Shown here: positions 41,780-50,058 of the stretch, piece after piece
Layout: every line of letters starts with the position of its first letter
Position numbering within the stretch: the stretch's first letter is position 1
Origin: an uncultured Christensenella sp.
GTDB taxonomy: Bacteria > Bacillota > Clostridia > Christensenellales > Borkfalkiaceae
DNA length: 64,000 nucleotides
NCBI GenBank assembly: GCA_910585705.1
Contig: CAJUER010000001.1
Location: 182,651 to 246,650, forward strand
Reading direction: 5' to 3'
The notes under the pieces: generated by a model
What the model saw: the letters and a program-made list of their open reading frames with translations, nothing else
The model's database searches: none
What the model was told of the DNA's origin: nothing
Made by a program: the position numbers and the translations under genes

Positions 41780-44299
41780 ATGAGTAAAAACAAATTTTTT
41801 AAGAAACTGCTTGTTGCAGGGCTTTGTGCTTTAACCGCAACGGCTGCTATCGGTACCACTGTAGCTTTTACAGGTTGCAAAAAGGAAGACGAGAATAAGA
41901 CGCAGACGGTAAAGTACAGCGTAACTTTTAAATTGGATTACGAGGGCGCTGCTGACATAAAGAAAGAAGTTGAGGAAGGCAGCAAGGTTGCAAAACCCGA
42001 AGATCCCAAGCGCGAAGGCTATAAATTCGAAGGCTGGATTCTTGCAAGCGACGGAACGCCTTACAATTTCGATTCCGAAGTATCGAGCGATATTACGCTT
42101 AAAGCAAAGTGGACTAAGGTCTCGACTGAGCCCGGCGGAGAAGAAGAGCCCGGTGCAACCGAGTGCGCGTTTACTTGGGACCTTGACGGCGGCGCTTGGC
42201 CCGCAGGCTATACCGCAGTGACCAAACACGAAAAGAACAAGACTTTCAAAATTCCTGCGGAAAAACCTACAAAGAAGGGTTATGAATTTATCGGCTGGCA
42301 AATAGCGGAAGGCTCGCCCTCCGTTAATTCGGGCTATGAATTAAATGTTACTGCGGACGTTACGTTTAAAGCTTTATGGAAAGCTGTTGTAACTTACACC
42401 GTTTCTTATGATATGAACGGTCACGGTAATCCGCTTCCTCCTACGGAAGACATAACCGAGTTTGATAACAACCTTGAAACCCCTACGGCGGAAGGTTGGA
42501 CGTTCGGCGGCTGGTATCTTGACGCGGCATGCACGCAGAAGGCAACAGGTAAATTAACTGCCGATACAACCGTTTATGCAAAGTGGACCGAAGTTATCAA
42601 TTTTGAAACGATTTCAAAGAGAGAGAATAAGCTTGAAAGCGTAACGTCGGATTTCAGTACGGAAACTGAAGGCACGAAATTCCCGCTTTTCACCGGTACA
42701 TACGGTAAACAAGGCTTCTATTCGTTACCTGCAAGTGGCGGTAGCTATGATACCAACCATGTAAAAGTTACAAACGGTGCGGCGCAGCAGGTTGCAAGCG
42801 GGAATAACGTAGCTATGATTATAGACTTCGGACCCGTGAAGAACGTGGTTGAAGGCTATCTTGAATTGAAATGCTCGGATATGGGCTCGAAGTGGGAGTT
42901 TGTTCAGTTCTATTCCGGCACGTCCAAAGTGTTCACGATAAAGACTGATGCGAATAAAAATCTTGCTTATTCGTTAAAAGGCGCGGACGGCGTTTCACAA
43001 ACGTCTTTGACGCCTCAGAAAGACGTTGTTTATAAAGTTCACTACAAGTTCGATTTGAATACGGGAAAAGTAACGGCCGATATTGACGGTAAACCCATTG
43101 TTACGGATTTGGATGCGGACATTAAAGAGCTTTCCGGTATTCAGCTGATTGCAAGCAACAGCGGTAAGCGTTTGCTTACTGTTGATAATATTGCCGTATC
43201 GGCAGACAAAATGACTGTTGACGAATACAAGGCAAGCGTAATCGGCAAACTTGAAAAGAAAGCCGAAAATGAAGCGTACACTGGCGATAATTTAAAGAAT
43301 CTTCAGGCGGAGCGTGACAAAGCCAAAACTGCGGTTGAAGCGGCAACCGATCTTGACGGTGTCTGGAAAGCTTATGCCGACGGCGTAAAAGCAATGGACG
43401 CAGTTAAGAACGACCTTACGGTTAAACAGGAAGCTGCTGTTGCTGAGCTTGAAAGTTATAAGCAAGAAGCTGACTACGATACGGAAAACTGGGCGAAAGT
43501 GCAGGCTGAAATAGATAACGGCAAAAAAGCTATAAGTGCGGCTGAAACCGTTGCGGCAGTTGAACAGGCGCTGGCGGACGCTAAGGCTGAAATTGACAAA
43601 ATACCCGATAAAAATGCCGCTGTTTGGACATTGACCTTTAACGACGGTACAGCTGATTGCGGTACTATGACGGTTGTTCAGGGACAAACGGCAACGCTTG
43701 CCGATCTTAAGGCAAAAGTAACCGTTCCCGACGGTCAAAAGATAGTTGCTATTTATACAGATAGCGCTATGACGCAGGAAATTACCGAAAGCTATGCTCC
43801 GACGGCAGACGCTACGTTGTATGTTAAATTGGAAGTATTATCAACGGTAACCTATAATTTGGACGTTGATAAAATTCCTACGACAGCGCCGACGGCAGAA
43901 ATTGTTGTTAATGATATTTTCTCAATAAATACAAAAGCTAAACGCGAATCGAACAAGATAGAGGGTAGCGGATATACAAATCAGTTAAGTCTGACAGGCG
44001 GTAAAGTTTCGACTACTGCAAACGGACTGAAAATGGTTCTTGGCGGAGATGCAAAAGTAACGATTGTTGCCGCAGAGAAGATTGACAAAAATGTAACACT
44101 TATGCTGATAGACGGTGCAGGTGCAACCGTTAACCCTACTAATTTAACAATCAACGGGGCTACGGCAGATGTATTTGATACGTTGCCTAAAACTGCAGTA
44201 AATACATATACGTTTACTTTACCTGCAGGAACTTATTACATCGGCGGCAGCGGTGGCGGCGCGTATTTGTACGCTGTATCGGCTGAGGTTCAAATGTAA
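41780..44299 (+). CDS. Cell-surface lipoprotein with InlB/Flg_new repeats
   Basis: About 839 aa. A lipoprotein signal (FKKLLVAGLCALTA, FTGC, Cys33) is followed by three InlB-type B repeats (about residues 47-270, each ending in a KW/LW segment such as TLKAKWTK), a beta-rich domain resembling a concanavalin-like lectin fold, a helical region of repeated KAE/A-rich segments (about 485-610, FIVAR-like), one more repeat-like domain and a beta-rich C-terminus. The ATG at 41780 with GGAGG upstream is the start. The first ~110 residues are nearly identical in layout to the next gene, so the pair are paralogues. A carbohydrate-binding or adhesive role is inferred. Confidence 0.75.
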   Translation: MSKNKFFKKLLVAGLCALTATAAIGTTVAFTGCKKEDENKTQTVKYSVTFKLDYEGAADIKKEVEEGSKVAKPEDPKREGYKFEGWILASDGTPYNFDSEVSSDITLKAKWTKVSTEPGGEEEPGATECAFTWDLDGGAWPAGYTAVTKHEKNKTFKIPAEKPTKKGYEFIGWQIAEGSPSVNSGYELNVTADVTFKALWKAVVTYTVSYDMNGHGNPLPPTEDITEFDNNLETPTAEGWTFGGWYLDAACTQKATGKLTADTTVYAKWTEVINFETISKRENKLESVTSDFSTETEGTKFPLFTGTYGKQGFYSLPASGGSYDTNHVKVTNGAAQQVASGNNVAMIIDFGPVKNVVEGYLELKCSDMGSKWEFVQFYSGTSKVFTIKTDANKNLAYSLKGADGVSQTSLTPQKDVVYKVHYKFDLNTGKVTADIDGKPIVTDLDADIKELSGIQLIASNSGKRLLTVDNIAVSADKMTVDEYKASVIGKLEKKAENEAYTGDNLKNLQAERDKAKTAVEAATDLDGVWKAYADGVKAMDAVKNDLTVKQEAAVAELESYKQEADYDTENWAKVQAEIDNGKKAISAAETVAAVEQALADAKAEIDKIPDKNAAVWTLTFNDGTADCGTMTVVQGQTATLADLKAKVTVPDGQKIVAIYTDSAMTQEITESYAPTADATLYVKLEVLSTVTYNLDVDKIPTTAPTAEIVVNDIFSINTKAKRESNKIEGSGYTNQLSLTGGKVSTTANGLKMVLGGDAKVTIVAAEKIDKNVTLMLIDGAGATVNPTNLTINGATADVFDTLPKTAVNTYTFTLPAGTYYIGGSGGGAYLYAVSAEVQM

Positions 44300-44318
44300 T
44301 TAAATTAAAATTAAATTT

Positions 44319-44356
44319 AAAAGGAGGTGTCCGGTAGAGGATACCTCCTTTTTTTG
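44319..44356 (+). terminator. Terminator between the two repeat lipoproteins
   Basis: AAAAGGAGGT (44319-44328) pairs with ACCTCCTTTT (44343-44352), followed by more T residues. Confidence 0.85.
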
Positions 44357-44515
44357 CGTTCTGTCGTTGCTACTTTAATGCATTGCACAAAAGTATCGTG
44401 CATTTTTACTGTCATTGCGCGTGCAAACGAAAAATTATAAAAGGTATCGCATTCAACTGTTAGCTAATGGAACAAAGCGGCGCAATGTTTCATAACATTT
44501 TTTCAAATTCAAAAC
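44357..44515. other. Intergenic stretch without recognised features
   Basis: No reading frame, promoter or hairpin of note was seen in these ~160 bases, which precede the operator-like repeat and promoter at 44516-44563. Confidence 0.4.
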
Positions 44516-44563
44516 TGAAATTTGCTAACAATACTTGACAGCAAATTTCATTTATTATATAAT
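44516..44563 (+). promoter_or_regulatory. Consensus promoter with flanking operator, upstream of pectinesterase gene
   Basis: TTGACA (44535-44540), 17-bp spacer, TATAAT (44558-44563). A perfect 11-bp inverted repeat, TGAAATTTGCT (44516-44526) and AGCAAATTTCA (44540-44550), brackets the -35 box, a typical repressor-operator geometry. Confidence 0.75.
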
Positions 44564-44568
44564 AAATG

Positions 44569-44592
44569 TGCAGGGGCGCCGGCGCCCCTGCA
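44569..44592. repeat. 24-bp perfect GC palindrome at the transcription start
   Basis: TGCAGGGGCGCC followed by its exact complement GGCGCCCCTGCA, placed 5 bp after the -10 box, so the predicted transcript would begin with a very stable hairpin. A sequence-related palindrome lies at 57117-57138. Confidence 0.8.
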
Positions 44593-44626
44593 TGCTATGC
44601 TTAATAGTTAAAATTTGGAGGATTAA

Positions 44627-47600
44627 ATGAGCAAAAAAAAGTTTTTCAAGAAGTTGTTGGTTGCAGGACTTTGCGCCTTAACGGCAACTGCGACTATCGG
44701 TACGACGGTGACGGTTACCGGATGTAAAAAGGACGACGAGAATAAGACCCAGACGGTAATGTACAACGTAACGTTTAAACTCGGATATGAAGGCGCTGCC
44801 GCAGACCAAACGAAACAAGTAGAAGAAGGCAGTAAGGTGGCAAAACCCGAAGACCCCACGCGCGCGGGTTACAAATTCGACGGTTGGCTGCTTGAAGACG
44901 GCTCGCTTTATAATTTCGACGCGGTTGTTTCGGGCAATATAGTGCTTACGGCAAAATGGACCGTAATCGATTCTAAAACAGAATATGCCGTAACGTGGAA
45001 TCTCGACTATGAGGGCGCTCCGTCCGTTGCCGATACAAAAGTTAAAGGCGGTGAGAAGGTCACGAAAATCCAAGACCCTTCGAGAACGGGTTACGATTTC
45101 ATCTGCTGGCTTGACGCAAGCGGCAAGGAATATGATTTCAACAGCGCGGTAAATGCAAATTTAACTTTAAAAGCTAAATGGGAAAAACACGTTTATAAAG
45201 TAACTTTCAAATTTGACGAAGTTATTTTCGATATTCAGAGCGTTCGCTTCGAAGATACCGCAAGCGAAATCGCAACCAATCCCGCAAAACCCGGCAAGGT
45301 TTTCAAATGCTGGATAGATTCGAGCGGCAAAGAATATGATTTCAATTCTAAAATCACCGGAGATACAGTCCTTACGGCTTCATGGACGGATAAAACTTAT
45401 GAAAGCTTCACGGTTACTTTCGAAACGAACGGAGGAACGGAAGTTGACGCACAGGAAGTAAATCTCGGCGGCAAAGTACAGGAACCCGAAGCTCCTACAA
45501 AGGAAAACTTTAAATTCGACGGTTGGTATGTTGACGGACAGCTTACGGAAGCGTTTGACTTCGCGTCAAGCATCAACAAGGCGACGACGCTCTATGCAAA
45601 GTGGGCGCTTGCCGATGATATAACCCCTGTTTCCGCAAGCACAACTTGGGAATTCAATGCAGGCAATATTGCAAACCAGGACGAAGCAAATAACTATTTC
45701 GTGGCGACAAGCGATACGGTTAATTTGCAGGGAAGCACGGGAACTTTCAACGGACTTAATATTGACGCAACTACGGGTAAGTTTACGTCGAACGGAAATT
45801 CGTGGTATCAGTTTAATGCTACTACTAAAATTTCGTTTGCAGTCAACGCAACGTGCAGCGTTAAGTTGACAATGTATCAAGATTCTACAGGTTATACAGT
45901 AAACGGCGAAGCGGCTAATGCAACGCATACATACAACTTCTTCGGCGCAAATATAATCACAATCGAATCCACAGCAAACGGATATCTCGGTAAAATCGAA
46001 CTCGAATATCCGAAGGCAATGGACGTAATCGACGTTAATACAAAAATAACTTTCGGCAGTGCGGGCAATTATAATTCGTATAAAGATGACGGTAAATTGG
46101 TGATAAACGGTTCACCCAGAGATAACGGTGCGGATAATACTCAATTTGGCACGGCAACCGTAAAATTCGGCGTTAATGCGGGCGCTAAAATTACCGTTAA
46201 TTCGTATCAGGGTTATACAAGCTATCAAATCGGTATGGAAGGCGGCGAACTGTCCGAAGAACAGACCGGTACTGTTTACACCTACACCGCACCCAAAGCG
46301 GGTAACGTAATCATAGTCGGTACGAATAATAACAACTATTATTACAGTATAGATATAGCTTACAGCGACGACGTGACGGAAGTTCCCGACGGGTACGAGC
46401 TTGTTAATACAGAGTGTTCCGTAACGGATCTTGCTAATTTATACGGTGAAAATAATATAAGTAGCGATATTACCTACGGCAATTTCGTGTTTGGTAAAGG
46501 TTTGAGATTCGAAAAATCAAAAGGCTGTATAAACACGCAGGGCAAGGATATTGTCGTAACGCTCAACGGTAAAGATAAATTAAATTCGCTTTCTTTCAAG
46601 GCGGAAAGCGCTTCGGGTAAATTTACAGGTATTACCGTTAAAAATTCAAAAGGCGATATAATCGATACCTCCGATGCAACAGGCAAAGTTTTCTCTCTTA
46701 AAGGACTGCCTTCGGGTACATATACGATTGTGAGCAACGGCGGTTCGAGCAGGATTTCAAGCCTTGTAATTGGCGAAGTTCTGGAGCAGTCTACGCCTGC
46801 TTCTATGGTTGTTAAACCTGTAAAGGTTGATTTCCTTAAAGGCGCAGAATTCAGCAGTGCAGGCGTTTCGGCTGATGTAACATACGGCAGCGGTGCTGTT
46901 AAATCCAAGACGAACCTCACAATTGACGATTCTTCCGTTAATATGAACAAGGAAGGCGAATACGTTGTCAGAGTATTCTATACCGAACTCGGCGAAACCG
47001 TAACGGCTACTTACATCGTCACCGTTTACTCGCTCGAAAGTCTTTCGTATACAACTTATACGACAAGCAGCAACAACCAAACTACTTTGCCTCAAATTTA
47101 TACTGTAGGCGGGAAGTTCTCGGTAAGCGGACTTACGGTAAGCGGAGTTGCTAAATACGGCGAAAAAACCAAAGTATTTATGCTGAATTCAAACGACTAC
47201 GACGTTTCTACTCCCGACTTGTCTTCGGAAGGCGAAAAAGCCGTAACTATAACCGCAAAGGCAAACGGAGCGATTACGGCTTCTTTCAAAATTTACGTTG
47301 TTAATCTTGCTGAGGTTGCGGCAAATACCGTTACCGTAACGGTTGACCCTTCCAAGCCCGTATCGAGTACGAACTTCCAAACGGTCACTCAGGCGGTAAC
47401 TTATATCGGCAACTATGAAGACTCGGTTAAAAAGGTTATAAATATTGCCGACGGCGAATATAAGGAAAAAATACATATCAATGTTCCAAATGTTACGCTT
47501 ATCGGTTCGGCAACGGCAACGCCCGACCACGATACAAATAACGGCGTAATTCTTTGGTATGACGCGATTTCAGGCGGTACAACTCCCACAGGCGGAGCAT

Positions 47601-48340
47601 ACGGAACAAGCGGAAGCAGTTCGGTTACTATCGGAAGCAAAGCGGATAATTTCGTGGCTAAAAATATCACGTTCAAGAACTATTATAACAGCGTTGAATT
47701 ATATTTGGAAAGTAAGGCGCAAATGAACGATACTCAGGCTGTCGCTTTAAGCGTTGACAGTGAGCATGCGGCTTTCTATAACTGCAAAATGACAAGTTAT
47801 CACGACACACTGCTTTCAAACAGAGGCAACCACTATTATAAGAATTGCTTCATCGAAGGTCGTACGGACTATATCTTCGGTCAGGAAGCTACGGTCTATT
47901 TCGACGAGTGTACAATCTACACTTTAAGCGCAGGTGAAAATGATAAAGACGGCGGTTACATTGCGGCGTTTAAGTCGTCGGCTACTACCTACGTTGTGTT
48001 CAACGAGTGTGATTTAACCGGCGCGGAAGAAGGCGCTACGGAGATTGCGCTCGGCAGACCTTGGGGCGCGGATTTCAAGATGATTACAATAAACAGTAAG
48101 ATATCCGGAAATTACAGCAAAAAAGCGCATGAGGCAGGCGTCAATAAGAAAGAGCGCTATGTAACGATGAGCGGAAATGAGCCCAAGCCCGAAAATATGC
48201 TCGAATATAACAACACGGGCGACGGTGCTATAACCGAATCGATTGCCAACACCTGTACCGTTATGACGGCAGAGCAGGCGGCTAAATATGCCGTTGAAAA
48301 TATTGCAACGATTTTAGGCTTCATACCCGAAAATTTATAA
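44627..48340 (+). CDS. Repeat lipoprotein with C-terminal pectinesterase domain
   Basis: 1237 aa. Lipoprotein signal (VTGC, Cys33), four InlB/Flg_new repeats (about 46-330), several beta-sandwich modules, an Ig-like region (about 735-870), and a right-handed beta-helix pectin methylesterase domain (about 905-1210). Catalytic landmarks of the family are SYHDTLLSNRG (Asp136 equivalent; the usual Gln before it is His), GRTDYIFGQ (second Asp) and GRPWGADF (Arg). It should demethylate pectin at the cell surface. It is a paralogue of the preceding gene through the N-terminal third. No pectate lyase is in the window. GGAGG ribosome binding site. Confidence 0.88.
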   Translation: MSKKKFFKKLLVAGLCALTATATIGTTVTVTGCKKDDENKTQTVMYNVTFKLGYEGAAADQTKQVEEGSKVAKPEDPTRAGYKFDGWLLEDGSLYNFDAVVSGNIVLTAKWTVIDSKTEYAVTWNLDYEGAPSVADTKVKGGEKVTKIQDPSRTGYDFICWLDASGKEYDFNSAVNANLTLKAKWEKHVYKVTFKFDEVIFDIQSVRFEDTASEIATNPAKPGKVFKCWIDSSGKEYDFNSKITGDTVLTASWTDKTYESFTVTFETNGGTEVDAQEVNLGGKVQEPEAPTKENFKFDGWYVDGQLTEAFDFASSINKATTLYAKWALADDITPVSASTTWEFNAGNIANQDEANNYFVATSDTVNLQGSTGTFNGLNIDATTGKFTSNGNSWYQFNATTKISFAVNATCSVKLTMYQDSTGYTVNGEAANATHTYNFFGANIITIESTANGYLGKIELEYPKAMDVIDVNTKITFGSAGNYNSYKDDGKLVINGSPRDNGADNTQFGTATVKFGVNAGAKITVNSYQGYTSYQIGMEGGELSEEQTGTVYTYTAPKAGNVIIVGTNNNNYYYSIDIAYSDDVTEVPDGYELVNTECSVTDLANLYGENNISSDITYGNFVFGKGLRFEKSKGCINTQGKDIVVTLNGKDKLNSLSFKAESASGKFTGITVKNSKGDIIDTSDATGKVFSLKGLPSGTYTIVSNGGSSRISSLVIGEVLEQSTPASMVVKPVKVDFLKGAEFSSAGVSADVTYGSGAVKSKTNLTIDDSSVNMNKEGEYVVRVFYTELGETVTATYIVTVYSLESLSYTTYTTSSNNQTTLPQIYTVGGKFSVSGLTVSGVAKYGEKTKVFMLNSNDYDVSTPDLSSEGEKAVTITAKANGAITASFKIYVVNLAEVAANTVTVTVDPSKPVSSTNFQTVTQAVTYIGNYEDSVKKVINIADGEYKEKIHINVPNVTLIGSATATPDHDTNNGVILWYDAISGGTTPTGGAYGTSGSSSVTIGSKADNFVAKNITFKNYYNSVELYLESKAQMNDTQAVALSVDSEHAAFYNCKMTSYHDTLLSNRGNHYYKNCFIEGRTDYIFGQEATVYFDECTIYTLSAGENDKDGGYIAAFKSSATTYVVFNECDLTGAEEGATEIALGRPWGADFKMITINSKISGNYSKKAHEAGVNKKERYVTMSGNEPKPENMLEYNNTGDGAITESIANTCTVMTAEQAAKYAVENIATILGFIPENL

Positions 48341-48353
48341 ACCGAAATTTTAG

Positions 48354-48395
48354 AAAACAAGGACGTACAGTTTACCGTAGTTCCCATAGGGAATT
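48354..48395. repeat. Left end of cassette 2
   Basis: The terminal repeat plus TTCCCATAGGGAA. Aligned with the left end of cassette 1, the match continues through TTTTNCCACA just inside the palindrome. Confidence 0.7.
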
Positions 48396-48423
48396 TTACC
48401 ACAGGAACAGAATGTAAGTATAG

Positions 48424-48491
48424 CGCACTATACCTTGCAAGCAAGGTATAGTGCGTTTCTACTTTACCTTTTGATGGGGTTGTTGTATAAT
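48424..48491 (+). promoter_or_regulatory. Hairpin and promoter of cassette 2
   Basis: A perfect 15-bp inverted repeat with a 2-nt centre (CGCACTATACCTTGC, 48424-48438, and its complement 48441-48455) precedes TTTACC (48463-48468), a 17-bp spacer and TATAAT (48486-48491). The hairpin core and promoter spacing equal those of cassette 1. Confidence 0.65.
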
Positions 48492-48526
48492 AATAGAGTG
48501 CTAAACAATAATTTAGAGGTATTAAA

Positions 48527-48994
48527 GTGATTATTGAGCTAATTAAAGAGAGCGAAATACAAGAAGTCTGCGATATGGTTGTTCGTGCGTGTCAGTATTC
48601 CGATTTTGCCAAATTCTATCCGCAATCTTCTTTTGATGCTGTTTTTGAAGAAACGAATTATGAGCATATTAAACAACGCGCGGAATACGGACATTTTTAC
48701 GTTATCAAAGATAACGGCAAAATTATTGGCTGTGGCGGTATAGCCGCATATTGGGACAGCGTAACCGAGAGTTGGATACATACTATTTTCGTCGCACCCG
48801 AATATCAGAGAAAAGGTGTAGGCAGAAAGATTATAGAATTTTTGGAAAACGACGAATACGCAAAGAGAGCGAATAGAATTGAAATTCACTCCGCAATGTC
48901 GGCGATTCCGTTTTATCGTAAATTAGGTTATGAACATAAGGACGGACAACTGATTTACGCCGACGGGCATTTCGACCTTGAAAAATTTGTATAA
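48527..48994 (+). CDS. GNAT-family N-acetyltransferase (cassette 2 cargo)
   Basis: 155 aa, a single GNAT domain that transfers an acetyl group from acetyl-CoA. The cofactor-binding motif A is IFVAPEYQRKGVGRKIIEFLE, best read at QRKGVG (about residues 96-101); strand 4 (SWIHTIFVA) and the C-terminal AIPFYRKLGYEH block are also typical. GTG start with an AGAGGT site. Substrate unknown; relatives modify antibiotics, polyamines, toxins or proteins. It has its own promoter and terminator inside the cassette and is more AT-rich than the flanking genes. Confidence 0.85.
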   Translation: MIIELIKESEIQEVCDMVVRACQYSDFAKFYPQSSFDAVFEETNYEHIKQRAEYGHFYVIKDNGKIIGCGGIAAYWDSVTESWIHTIFVAPEYQRKGVGRKIIEFLENDEYAKRANRIEIHSAMSAIPFYRKLGYEHKDGQLIYADGHFDLEKFV

Positions 48995-49027
48995 TAGAAA
49001 AATAAATTTCAATTTATCATCAATTAT

Positions 49028-49061
49028 AAAAAGCGAAGAATTTTTAAATTCTTCGCTTTTT
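49028..49061 (+). terminator. Terminator inside cassette 2
   Basis: A perfect 16-bp inverted repeat (AAAAAGCGAAGAATTT, 49028-49043; complement 49046-49061) with a T-rich end, directly before the right-end palindrome. Confidence 0.85.
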
Positions 49062-49112
49062 ATATTCCCTACGGGAAGTACGCTTTTGTGCGTCCTTGTT
49101 TTTTTATCAGCG

Positions 49113-49130
49113 ACCACAACATATTGTGGT
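49113..49130. promoter_or_regulatory. Palindrome upstream of the pflA promoter
   Basis: ACCACAA-CATA-TTGTGGT, with a further half-site TTGTGGT at 49156-49162, just upstream of the -35 box at 49169. It may be an operator; the regulator is unknown. The half-sites point the opposite way from the Rex consensus. Confidence 0.4.
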
Positions 49131-49168
49131 TACGGATAAAAAATCGGACAATATTTTGTGGTATTCTA

Positions 49169-49197
49169 TTGACATAGCCGTATAAACTTGCTATAAT
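49169..49197 (+). promoter_or_regulatory. Consensus promoter of pflAB
   Basis: TTGACA (49169-49174), 17-bp spacer, TATAAT (49192-49197), followed by a ~125-nt structured leader. Confidence 0.85.
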
Positions 49198-49210
49198 TAA
49201 ATTCCAAATA

Positions 49211-49290
49211 AAAAGAGCGCGTCAACTGACGAGTTTGCGGATAAACCGCATGGAAGCCGCGCTTTTGAAAAAAGTCGTTCGTCTGGGCTG
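49211..49290 (+). promoter_or_regulatory. ZTP riboswitch (pfl motif) in the pflAB leader
   Basis: The leader shows the order expected for the pfl/ZTP RNA: a P1 stem GCGCG (49217-49221) with CGCGC (49258-49262), a conserved-looking AACTGACG segment (49224-49231), an internal hairpin TTTGCGG/CCGCA, a TGGAAGC joint, then a 3' domain containing CGTCTGGGC (49280-49288), equivalent to the family's CCGCCTGGGC pseudoknot strand. This RNA class senses ZMP/ZTP, a signal of folate (10-formyl-THF) shortage, and classically controls pfl and one-carbon genes. The identification is by eye. Confidence 0.65.
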
Positions 49291-49325
49291 TTTTGTTTAA
49301 TGCAAATAGTCCGTATTTTTTTCTT

Positions 49326-50054
49326 ATGACAGGTAGAATTCATTCGTTTGAAACTTTCGGAACGGTGGACGGACCCGGCACGCGCTTCGTCGTATTTATG
49401 CAGGGTTGCCCCATGCGTTGTAAATATTGCCATAACCCCGATACTTGGGATTTCGGCGGCGGAAAAGAATATTCCGCAGAGGAAGTTGCGCATAATATTT
49501 TAAGATACAAGTCCTATTTATCGAACGGCGGCGTAACGGTATCGGGCGGCGAACCACTGGCGCAGTCGGAATTCGTTTACGAACTGTTTTCCGCTTTAAA
49601 GCCGCACGGCTTGCATACGGCAATTGACACGTCCGGGATAACGTTCGATAAAACCGACCCGCAATGCGTCGGGCGGCAACAAAAACTGCTTGGCGTAACC
49701 GATTTGTATCTTTTGGATATCAAGCATATTGACGACGGTGCGCACAAATCGCTAACGGGGTTTTCAAATTCACGCGTGCTTGATTTCGCAAAATTTTTAT
49801 CGGATAACGGCAAGGATATTTGGATAAGACATGTGCTTGCGGACGGCATTACCGACAGCGACGAATATCTTTACACACTGAAAAATTTTATAAACTCGCT
49901 TAAAACGGTGCGTGCGGTGGAAGTGTTGCCGTACCACTCTATGGGCGAAGTTAAGTATGAAAAGCTCGGCGTGCCGTATCCTTTAAAGGGTGCAAAGCCG
50001 CCCGCCGCCGACCGCATAGAAAACGCAAGAAAAATTTTGACATTGACGAGGTAG
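49326..50054 (+). CDS. pflA: Pyruvate formate-lyase activating enzyme
   Basis: About 242 aa, a radical SAM enzyme that abstracts hydrogen from the glycine of PflB. The 4Fe-4S motif is CPMRCKYC (Cys28, Cys32, Cys35), preceded by the family signature TVDGPGTRFVVFMQG. GGVTVSGGEPLAQ binds S-adenosylmethionine. I use ATG 49326; an in-frame TTG at 49293 would start inside the riboswitch region. Unusually, pflA precedes pflB; only four bases separate them. Confidence 0.93.
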   Translation: MTGRIHSFETFGTVDGPGTRFVVFMQGCPMRCKYCHNPDTWDFGGGKEYSAEEVAHNILRYKSYLSNGGVTVSGGEPLAQSEFVYELFSALKPHGLHTAIDTSGITFDKTDPQCVGRQQKLLGVTDLYLLDIKHIDDGAHKSLTGFSNSRVLDFAKFLSDNGKDIWIRHVLADGITDSDEYLYTLKNFINSLKTVRAVEVLPYHSMGEVKYEKLGVPYPLKGAKPPAADRIENARKILTLTR

Positions 50055-50058
50055 ATTT

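Larger units (their letters stand above)
48354..49102. mobile_element. Candidate single-gene cassette 2 with inverted terminal repeats
   Basis: A 749-bp unit bounded by perfect 12-bp inverted repeats (AAAACAAGGACG at 48354-48365; its complement at 49091-49102), extended imperfectly by three more bases. TTCCC-3-GGGAA palindromes lie just inside each end (48381-48393 and 49065-49077). As in cassette 1, a hairpin, a promoter, one gene and a terminator lie between. The outer repeats of the two cassettes differ in detail but share the AAGGA core and the inner palindrome. No recombinase is encoded. It sits between the pectinesterase gene and the pflAB leader. Confidence 0.6.

Noticed and set aside
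49113..49130. Rex-binding site for redox control of pfl
   Set aside because: Rex sites have TTGTG on the left and CACAA on the right; here the half-sites are inverted.
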